Source of the DNA: Dietzia psychralcaliphila
GTDB lineage: Bacteria > Actinomycetota > Actinomycetes > Mycobacteriales > Mycobacteriaceae
Length of the DNA: 64,000 nucleotides
Direction: 5' to 3'
NCBI RefSeq assembly: GCF_003096095.1
Contig: NZ_CP015453.1
Coordinates: 372,001-436,000 of the forward strand
The number at the start of each line of letters is the position of its first letter. Within the stretch, counting starts at the first letter, position 1. Both the position numbers and the translations under genes were made by a program. Below are positions 57,545 through 64,000 of this stretch, in pieces. The notes below the pieces were generated by a model, which worked only from the letters and a program-made list of their open reading frames with translations, did no database searches and was not told the DNA's origin.

Positions 57545-59179
57545 TCACCAGGCGAACGTGGAGGCGGCCTCTGCGAGATCGAGCAGCGGCTGCGGGGCGA
57601 TTCCCAGTACGACGGTCACGACCGCCGCAACGCCGACCACGGCCAGCGTGACCGGCTGCCGGGCGAACGCGACGGCAGAGCCCCCGGCATCCGCGCCCCC
57701 GGAGCCTGAGCCACCGGAGCCCGCGCCCCCGGAGCCTGAGCCACCCACGCCCGACCCACCCACGCTTGAGCCCCCGGCATCCGCGTCCCGGAAGAACATC
57801 ACCACGATCACACGCACGTAGAACGAGGCCGCGATCGCGCTGGTGAGTACGCCGATCAGCACCAGGGCTACCGCGCCCCCGGCCACGGCCGCCGAGAAGA
57901 CGGCGAACTTGACGATGAACCCGCTGGTTAGCGGGATTCCCGCGAGGGCGAGAAGGAGCACCGCGAATGCGCCAGCCACCAGCGGCTGGCGCCGACCCAG
58001 CCCGGACCAGGCCCTCAGGTCGCTGATCTCGGCGCCGTCCGCGTCCCGGACCAGCCCCGCCACCGCGAACACGCCCACCGTGCTGACGGCGTACGCCGCG
58101 AGGTAGAACAGCATCGCCGTGAGCCCTGCGGTCGGGGACCCCATCATGCCGGTCAGCAGGAACCCGGCGTGGGCGACGGACGAGTAGGCCAACATGCGCT
58201 TGACGTCGTTCTGCGCGACGCCCACGACCGTGCCGACGATCATCGTCAGCGCCGCGATCACCCACAGCACGGGAACCCATTCCGCCTCGAGGCCGGGAAC
58301 GGCTGTGTAGAAGAACCGCAGGATCGCGCCGAACGCGGCGACCTTGGTGCCGGCGGCCATGAATGCGGTGATCGAGGTGGGCGCGCCCTGGTAGACGTCG
58401 GGCGTCCAGGTGTGGAACGGAACGGCGCCGACCTTGAACAGCAGGCCCACCGACATCATGGCGATGCCGATGAGGATCAACGAACTGCGGCCGTCGGCAG
58501 CCACGGCCCGGTCGATCCCGCGGAAGTCCACGGTCCCGGCATAGCCGTACACCAGCGCGATGCCGTAGACGAAGAACGCGGACGAGAACGCGCCCAGGAG
58601 GAAGTACTTGACCGCGGCCTCCTGCGAGAGCAGTCGCCGTCGGCGGGCCATCCCGCACAGGACGTACAGCGGCAGGGAGAGCACCTCGAGCGCGATGAAC
58701 AGCGTGATCAGGTCGTTGGCCGCGGGGAACAGTAGGAGGCCGCCGGTGGCGAACAGCGCGAGTGGGAACACCTCGGTCTGTGTGAATCCGGCGCGCTCGG
58801 CGTCGCGTTCGCCCGAACCTCCGGGGGCCACGGCGGCCTGGGGTGCGAAGCCCGCGAGCACCTTTCTCCGGGAGGCGGAGGGGATGACGGTGCGCTCGCC
58901 GATCAGCAGCCCGGCGCCGATGGCCACGATCACCGTGACTCCCTGCAGGAACAGCGCCGGCCCGTCGACCGCGACCGACCCCTCGGCCGTGACGATGCGT
59001 GTCCCGGCCAGCAGTACCACCGAGACGAGTGCGGCGGCGAGCCCTCCCAGGTAGACGACCATCTGTGTGCCGTAGCGGTACCGGGCGGGCACGAACGCCT
59101 CCACCAGCACGCTGATGATCCCCGCGCCGAACACCACGAGCAGTGGCGCGAGCGATCCGTACGCGATGTCCGGGGTCAT
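57545..59179 (-). CDS. nuoN: NADH-quinone oxidoreductase subunit N
   Basis: 544-residue antiporter-like membrane subunit of complex I with about 14 helices: SLPLYVLCGMARRR, AVKYFLLGAFSSAFFVYG, VGLLFKVGAVPFHTWTPDVYQGAPT and SGFIVKF. Residues about 466-500 are a Gly/Ser insert encoded by seven 15-bp repeats, between the last two or three helices. GGAGGAG precedes the ATG, which overlaps the nuoM stop (ATGA). Last gene of the operon. Confidence 0.95.
   Translation of the reverse strand: MTPDIAYGSLAPLLVVFGAGIISVLVEAFVPARYRYGTQMVVYLGGLAAALVSVVLLAGTRIVTAEGSVAVDGPALFLQGVTVIVAIGAGLLIGERTVIPSASRRKVLAGFAPQAAVAPGGSGERDAERAGFTQTEVFPLALFATGGLLLFPAANDLITLFIALEVLSLPLYVLCGMARRRRLLSQEAAVKYFLLGAFSSAFFVYGIALVYGYAGTVDFRGIDRAVAADGRSSLILIGIAMMSVGLLFKVGAVPFHTWTPDVYQGAPTSITAFMAAGTKVAAFGAILRFFYTAVPGLEAEWVPVLWVIAALTMIVGTVVGVAQNDVKRMLAYSSVAHAGFLLTGMMGSPTAGLTAMLFYLAAYAVSTVGVFAVAGLVRDADGAEISDLRAWSGLGRRQPLVAGAFAVLLLALAGIPLTSGFIVKFAVFSAAVAGGAVALVLIGVLTSAIAASFYVRVIVVMFFRDADAGGSSVGGSGVGGSGSGGAGSGGSGSGGADAGGSAVAFARQPVTLAVVGVAAVVTVVLGIAPQPLLDLAEAASTFAW
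57680..57784. repeat. 15-bp tandem repeat, seven copies, inside nuoN
   Basis: Seven 15-bp units of the type GCCCCCGGAGCCTGA (plus strand) encode GGSGS/GGAGS/GGADA blocks in NuoN. Some units are identical and others diverged. The frame is preserved. Confidence 0.92.
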
Positions 59180-60771
59180 CGGGCTCCTCCCACCAGTGCG
59201 ACGGTGTGGGCGACCGCCGGTTCGATCACGTCCAACGCAGGCTGCGGATAGAGGCCCAGCGCGATCAGCGCCACCACCAGCGGGATCACCACCACGAGTT
59301 CCCGGGCGCCGAGATCCGGCGTCCCCGCCAACCCGGGCGCCACCGGCCCGCCCATCACCCGCTGGTAGGTCCACAGGATGTAGATCGCCGCCAGGACGAA
59401 CGTGCTCGTGGCGAGCACAGCGGCCACGGGGTAGGGGCCGAAGGTGCCGACGAACACGAGGAACTCGCTGACGAACGGGGCCAGCCCGGGCAGTGAGAGG
59501 GTGGCCAGGCCGGCGATGAGGAACGTTCCGGCCAGCACGGGCGCGACCTGCTGAACGCCGCCGTAGTAGCCGATCTCCCGTATGCGGTGCCGGCGTACGA
59601 GAAACCCTGCCACCAGGAACAGCGCGGCCGTGGCGACGCCGTGGTTGACCATGTAGAGCGCCGAGCCGGCGGCGGACTGCTCAGTCCTGGCGAAGATCCC
59701 CAGGACGATGAACCCGAAGTGGGAGATGGAGGCGTAGGCGATCAAGCGGAGCAGGTCGGTCTGGGCGATGGCCATGACGCCGCCGTAGACGATGCTGATC
59801 ACCGCCAGCGTGATGAGCACCGGCGCCGCCGTGGCGGCGGCGTCCGGGAACAGCGGCAGGCTGTAGCGCAGCATCGCGAACGTGCCGACCTTGTCCACCA
59901 CGGCCATCATCAGGACCGCGGAGGCGGGCGTGGCGGCAACGGCCGCGCCGGGCAGCCAGGTGTGGAACGGCCACAGCGGGGCCTTGATCGCGAAGGCCAG
60001 GGTGAAGGCGGCGAACATCAGCAACGCCGCGCCGGGCGGGATCTCGAGCCGGCCGTCGGCCACGGCCGCGGTGATGAGCCGGTAGTCGAACGTCCCCGCC
60101 CCGATCGATCCGTCGTCGGGCCCGATTCCCGCGTGGGCGGTGAGCACGTACAACCCGATCACCGCGACGAGCATCACCAGCCCACCGAGCAGGTTGTAGA
60201 TGAGGAACCGCACCGCAGCGGCGGCCCTGTCGCTGCCGCCGAAGCCGCCGATGAGGAAGTACAGCGGGATGAGCATGGCCTCGAACGCGACGTAGAACAG
60301 CAATACGTCCAGGCTGGTGAACGCCACCAGCGCCAACCCCTGCGTGGCCAGCATCAGCGCCGGATAGGTCTGCGCGCGGCGGCTGTGAGGACCGCGGTCG
60401 GCGGCGCCCGCCTCCCGTGCGTGAGCATTCGTCGGGCTGTCGGACGCGGGGACGTCGTGCCACCCGGCCAGCAGGAGCAGCGGCATGAGGGCGGCCGTGA
60501 GCAGCACCAACACCAGCGCGATCCCGTCGAGCCCGAGCGAGTAGGTGGCGCCGAAGGCGGGGATCCACGGGCGGGACTCGACGAACTGGTGGGTGGCGCC
60601 ACCGGGGTCGAAGCCGACCGCGAGCGCGATCGCCACACCCAGCACGACCAGCGAGGTGGCCAGGGCGAGGGGCCTCGCCGCGCGGCGCGCGCCGGACGGC
60701 AGGACGACGACGACGAGGGCGCCGATCAGGGGCGTGAGCCACAGCGCGGAGAGCAGACCGAGGCCGTTCAC
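59176..60771 (-). CDS. nuoM: NADH-quinone oxidoreductase subunit M
   Basis: 531-residue antiporter-like subunit of complex I. Key features are [16 protein letters not shown] with a membrane Glu, [17 protein letters not shown] with the essential Lys and [17 protein letters not shown]. The loop after about residue 105 is longer than usual (about 35 polar residues before [10 protein letters not shown]). GTG start overlaps the nuoL stop (GTGA). Confidence 0.95.
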   Translation of the reverse strand: MNGLGLLSALWLTPLIGALVVVVLPSGARRAARPLALATSLVVLGVAIALAVGFDPGGATHQFVESRPWIPAFGATYSLGLDGIALVLVLLTAALMPLLLLAGWHDVPASDSPTNAHAREAGAADRGPHSRRAQTYPALMLATQGLALVAFTSLDVLLFYVAFEAMLIPLYFLIGGFGGSDRAAAAVRFLIYNLLGGLVMLVAVIGLYVLTAHAGIGPDDGSIGAGTFDYRLITAAVADGRLEIPPGAALLMFAAFTLAFAIKAPLWPFHTWLPGAAVAATPASAVLMMAVVDKVGTFAMLRYSLPLFPDAAATAAPVLITLAVISIVYGGVMAIAQTDLLRLIAYASISHFGFIVLGIFARTEQSAAGSALYMVNHGVATAALFLVAGFLVRRHRIREIGYYGGVQQVAPVLAGTFLIAGLATLSLPGLAPFVSEFLVFVGTFGPYPVAAVLATSTFVLAAIYILWTYQRVMGGPVAPGLAGTPDLGARELVVVIPLVVALIALGLYPQPALDVIEPAVAHTVALVGGAR

Positions 60772-62687
60772 AGCACACCTCCGGCCGCCATGGCGGCGAT
60801 GATCAGGGCCGCGCCGATGAGCATGTACAGCGCGTAGGACCGGGTGAGTCCGGATTGCAGGAGTCGGCCGCGGGCGGACAGGAACCCGATCGTCGCGGCG
60901 ACCCCGCCCGTCGCGCCGCCCACCACCCTGCGGTCGACCACCGCGGTGCCCGCGACCAGGGCCTGCCCCGGCCGCATCAGTGCGCCCTCGTTGACGGCGT
61001 CGGCGTACAGGTCGCGGCGGGCGGCGCGGGTGAGCGCGGAGACCTCCGACGGGGCCTGCTCCGGGATGGCAGCGCGACCGTACTGCCGCACCGCGACCGC
61101 GATCCCGGCGGTAACGACGATCAGCGAGGCGGTGGTGACCAGCCACACCGGCACCACGTGCTCGGCACTGTGGTCGCCGACGACCGGGGCCAACCAGTCC
61201 TGCAGCCTCCCGCCGATCGCGAGGAATGCTCCGGAGACCACCGACCCCACCGCGACGAGGAACATCGGCGCCGTCATGGACACCGGCGACTCGTGGGGGT
61301 GGGCTCCCTCGTGCCACCGCCGCCGCCCGAAGAACGTCAGGATCATCACGCGGGTCATGTAGAAGGCGGTCAGGCCGGTTCCGAGCAGCGCCACCGCGCC
61401 GAGCAGGTATCCCGCCGCTCCGCCGCCGCCCACGTCGAACGCTGCGGAGATGATGCCCTCCTTGGAGTAGAAGCCGGAGAACGGTGGGACGCCGATGATC
61501 GCGAGGTAGCCGAGTCCGAAGGTGACAAAGGTGACCGGCATGACCGCGCGCAGGGCGCCGTAGCGGCGCATGTCGACCTCGTCGTCCATCCCGTGCATCA
61601 CCGAACCCGCCCCGAGGAACAGCCCGGCCTTGAAGAAGCCGTGGGTGAGCAGGTGCATGATCGCCAGCGCATACCCGGCGGGGCCGAACCCGGCGGCCAT
61701 GACCATGTATCCCACCTGGCTCATGGTGGAGGCGGCGAGGACCTTCTTGATGTCGTCCTTCGCGCAGCCGATCACCGCGCCGAACAGCAGCGTCACCGCG
61801 CCCACGGCGATCACGGCCGTCCGCGCCGCCGGCGCCGCGTCGAAGATCGGGTTGGCCCGGGTGATGAGGTAGACGCCCGCCGTGACCATGGTGGCCGCGT
61901 GGATCAGCGCCGAGACCGGGGTGGGGCCCTCCATGGCGTCGCCGAGCCACGACTGCAGCGGGACCTGGGCGGACTTGGCGCAGGCGCCCAGCAGCAACAG
62001 CAGTCCGAGTGCGGTGACCAGGCCGGTGCTGACCCCGGGCGCGGCACCGTCGTCGGCGCCGCTGAGGGCGGCGAAGACCCCGTCGAAGGACAGGGTGCCC
62101 AGCTGCGTGACCATCACCATCAGGGCCACGGCGAGCCCGATGTCCCCGACGCGGTTGACCAGGAACGCCTTCTTTGCCGCGGTGGCCGCGGACGGCTTGT
62201 GCTGCCAGAACCCGATGAGCAGGTAGGAGACCAGGCCCACGCCCTCCCACCCCAGGTAGAGGACCAGGAAGTCGTCCGCCATCACCAGCAGCAGCATCGC
62301 GGCCAGGAACAGGTTGAGGTAGGCGAAGAACTTCCGTCGCGCGGGGTCGGCGGCCATGTACCCGGTCGAGTACACGTGGATGAGCAGGCCGACGCCGGTC
62401 ACCAGCAGCACGAACACCATGGAGAGCTGGTCCAGTCGCAGGCCCAGGTCCACGTGGAGTTCGCCCACCGAGATCCAGGTGAACAGCGTCTGTTGCAGGG
62501 TCCGGTCGGAGGCCTCGCGGCCGGCCATGGCGGCGAACTGCCAGGCGGCCACGCAGAACGCGGCGACGGCGGTGGCGCAGCCAAGCAGGTGTCCCCACGG
62601 GTCGCTGCGGCGGCCCAGGATGAGCAGGAGGGCGGCGCCGAGCAGCGGCAGACCGGGGATCAGCCAGAGCGTCACGTCAGGAGTCAT
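60768..62687 (-). CDS. nuoL: NADH-quinone oxidoreductase subunit L
   Basis: 639-residue proton-pumping subunit with 15-16 helices: [69 protein letters not shown] (landmark [13 protein letters not shown]), TMSQVGYMV and [14 protein letters not shown]. The C-terminal amphipathic helix region is shorter than in E. coli. ATG start 10 bp after the nuoK stop. Confidence 0.96.
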   Translation of the reverse strand: MTPDVTLWLIPGLPLLGAALLLILGRRSDPWGHLLGCATAVAAFCVAAWQFAAMAGREASDRTLQQTLFTWISVGELHVDLGLRLDQLSMVFVLLVTGVGLLIHVYSTGYMAADPARRKFFAYLNLFLAAMLLLVMADDFLVLYLGWEGVGLVSYLLIGFWQHKPSAATAAKKAFLVNRVGDIGLAVALMVMVTQLGTLSFDGVFAALSGADDGAAPGVSTGLVTALGLLLLLGACAKSAQVPLQSWLGDAMEGPTPVSALIHAATMVTAGVYLITRANPIFDAAPAARTAVIAVGAVTLLFGAVIGCAKDDIKKVLAASTMSQVGYMVMAAGFGPAGYALAIMHLLTHGFFKAGLFLGAGSVMHGMDDEVDMRRYGALRAVMPVTFVTFGLGYLAIIGVPPFSGFYSKEGIISAAFDVGGGGAAGYLLGAVALLGTGLTAFYMTRVMILTFFGRRRWHEGAHPHESPVSMTAPMFLVAVGSVVSGAFLAIGGRLQDWLAPVVGDHSAEHVVPVWLVTTASLIVVTAGIAVAVRQYGRAAIPEQAPSEVSALTRAARRDLYADAVNEGALMRPGQALVAGTAVVDRRVVGGATGGVAATIGFLSARGRLLQSGLTRSYALYMLIGAALIIAAMAAGGVL

Positions 62688-62697
62688 CCGCGCGTCC

Positions 62698-62997
62698 TCA
62701 ATACCTGAGCAGACTGGCGTCGTCGATCGAGGCCGACCTGCGGGAACGGTAGATGGTCATGATGATCGCGAGACCGATCACGACCTCGGCCGCGGCCACG
62801 ACCATGACGAAGAACGCGAACACGTGCCCGCCCACGTCGCCGTGCATCCGCGCGAAGGTCACCAGGGCGAGATTGGTGGCGTTGAGCATGAGCTCGATGC
62901 ACATGAACACCACGATCGCGTTGCGCCGCAGCAGGAACCCGGCCGCACCGATGGTGAACAGCACGGCCGAGAGGTAGAGGTAGTACTCGGGGTTCAC
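62698..62997 (-). CDS. nuoK: NADH-quinone oxidoreductase subunit K
   Basis: 99-residue membrane subunit with three helices and the conserved membrane glutamates in [12 protein letters not shown] and [12 protein letters not shown]. The GTG start (VNPEYYLYL) overlaps the nuoJ stop (GTGA), so translation is coupled. Confidence 0.96.
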   Translation of the reverse strand: MNPEYYLYLSAVLFTIGAAGFLLRRNAIVVFMCIELMLNATNLALVTFARMHGDVGGHVFAFFVMVVAAAEVVIGLAIIMTIYRSRRSASIDDASLLRY

Positions 62998-63800
62998 GAG
63001 CGTCCCCCCTCGCCGGATCCTGCCGAGCCGGCGGTCTTCTCCGCGCCTCCGGATCCCGACGCGTCGCCGGACTCCAGCTGCCCGCCGTTGCCGTGGCGGC
63101 GCAGGACCTCGCTCACCGAGTCGGTGGAGTCCGAGCCGTCGGGCAGCCGGGCGGGCATGTCCGCGGAGTTGCGCCGCGCGTAGACACCGGGGCTGGGCAG
63201 TGGCGTCACGCGGGCGTCGCCGTCGTGCTGCCAGTCCAGGAAGCGCTGCTCGGACATCTCGCGTTGGGTCCGGCGCCCGGAGAACCGTTCGCGGTGGGCC
63301 AGCACCATCGCGCCGAGGGTCGCGATGATGAGCAGCACCCCGGTGAGCTCGAACGCCCACACGTAGCGGGTGAACAGCAGGTCGGCCAGGGCGGGTACCT
63401 CGTTGTGGTCGGGGCCGAAGCCCGTGAACGGGGGCAGCTCCGCCCGGGCCAGTCCGGTCGCCAGGAGGACCCCGAAGCCGAGTCCGGCGACGATCGCCGC
63501 CACGCGGTGACCACGGATCCGTTCCACCAGGGACTCCGAGGACTCCACGCCGATGAGCATCACCACGAACAGGAACAGCATCATCACCGCGCCGGTGTAG
63601 ACGACGATCTGCCCGACGCCCAGGAACACCGCACCCTGGGCGATGTACAGCACGGCCAGGCCGACCATCGTCATGGCCAGGCACAGGGCCGAGTAGACCG
63701 CCTTCTTCGCGGAGACCACCCCGAGCGCGCCGACGACGACGATGGTGGCGACCACCCAGAACAGGATCGACTCCCCGGTGGACACAAGCTCAGTGGCCAT
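62994..63800 (-). CDS. nuoJ: NADH-quinone oxidoreductase subunit J
   Basis: 268-residue membrane subunit, five helices in the first 170 residues ([34 protein letters not shown]). A long polar C-terminal tail (about 178-268) rich in Gly/Ser/Arg follows, as in other actinobacteria. The ATG overlaps the nuoI stop by one base (TGATG). Confidence 0.95.
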   Translation of the reverse strand: MATELVSTGESILFWVVATIVVVGALGVVSAKKAVYSALCLAMTMVGLAVLYIAQGAVFLGVGQIVVYTGAVMMLFLFVVMLIGVESSESLVERIRGHRVAAIVAGLGFGVLLATGLARAELPPFTGFGPDHNEVPALADLLFTRYVWAFELTGVLLIIATLGAMVLAHRERFSGRRTQREMSEQRFLDWQHDGDARVTPLPSPGVYARRNSADMPARLPDGSDSTDSVSEVLRRHGNGGQLESGDASGSGGAEKTAGSAGSGEGGRS

Positions 63801-64000
63801 CAGGACTCCTCCCCGTGGTGGGGCGTGACCCGGGTCGGCGGGGCTGCCTCGCCCGGCGCGGCCCCGTGGGATTCACTCTGCGCCGCGCGGAGGACATCGC
63901 CGCGGTAGTAGTCGGCGTGCGTCGTCCCCGGGGCCATGGCGTGCGGGGCGGGGACCATCCCGTCGAGCATCGGTCCCAGCAGGTCCTGCTTCTCGTAGAT
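63800..64000 (-). CDS. nuoI: NADH-quinone oxidoreductase subunit I (partial, 5' end off window)
   Basis: Only the last 66 codons of the [4Fe-4S] subunit are present; the ferredoxin cysteines lie outside the window. The visible IYEKQDLLGPMLDGM and HADYYRGDV segments match the C-terminus of actinobacterial NuoI. The upstream part of the operon continues beyond the right edge. Confidence 0.9.
   Translation of the reverse strand: MYEKQDLLGPMLDGMVPAPHAMAPGTTHADYYRGDVLRAAQSESHGAAPGEAAPPTRVTPHHGEES

Overview
The window is high-GC actinobacterial DNA (Mycobacteriales), and Dietzia is the best guess. Two observations support this. It carries genes for a mycolata-type arabinogalactan cell wall: dprE1, a GtrA protein like Rv3789, glfT1, glfT2 and the wzm/wzt ABC exporter. 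It also carries an alkane hydroxylase of the AlkB-rubredoxin fusion type (AlkW1-like), which is known from Dietzia. Several gene neighbourhoods match the M. tuberculosis Rv3752c-Rv3808c part of the chromosome (tadA, its partner, tyrA, pat, the oxidoreductase, wzm/wzt/glfT1, dprE1), with accessory genes inserted between them. No phage, insertion sequence, CRISPR array or rRNA was found. The organism name is an inference.

Layout. 0-9.5 kb: partial dprE1, a secreted lipase, a FetB-like permease, a small unknown protein, a DUF2202 protein, a two-component system, gtrA and glfT2. 9.5-16.6 kb: a TetR/P450 pair with two clear operators, a DUF559/AbiEi-like protein, TerC, a thioesterase-like protein, then alkB-rubredoxin plus a ferredoxin. 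16.6-22.7 kb: a DinB-like protein, the wzm-wzt-glfT1 operon, an MDR oxidoreductase and a pyruvyltransferase-like protein. 22.7-30.7 kb: nitronate monooxygenase with PadR, a quinone oxidoreductase with an SRPBCC protein, tRNA-Ser, an ArsR/SRPBCC divergent pair sharing one palindrome, and three alpha/beta hydrolases. 31-38.9 kb: a degenerate 5'-nucleotidase-like protein, the aromatic aminotransferase pat, tRNA-Ser and tRNA-Arg, a PadR/HAAS pair, a gamma-glutamyltransferase lipoprotein and a drug/metabolite transporter. 38.9-51.6 kb: DUF2339, GH65, small membrane and unknown proteins, a PhoX-like Tat protein, a second P450, a glycolipid-binding-domain protein, tyrA, tadA and CsbD. 51.6-57.5 kb: tRNA-Ser, TetR, then a queuosine-salvage neighbourhood (tgt, two small unknowns, yhhQ, gluQRS) and a pterin dehydratase. 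57.5-64 kb: the distal end of the nuo operon (nuoI-N), read leftward.

Themes. Cell-envelope arabinogalactan genes alternate with genes for hydrophobic substrates (two LIP-type secreted lipases, AlkB, two P450s). The queuosine neighbourhood has uptake, tRNA insertion and tRNA-Asp glutamylation but no de novo genes in view, and its Tgt lacks the three zinc cysteines. A recurrent structural oddity is short tandem repeats, mostly of 15-bp unit, both between genes and in frame inside conserved enzymes (GlfT1, NuoN, gamma-glutamyltransferase and others).
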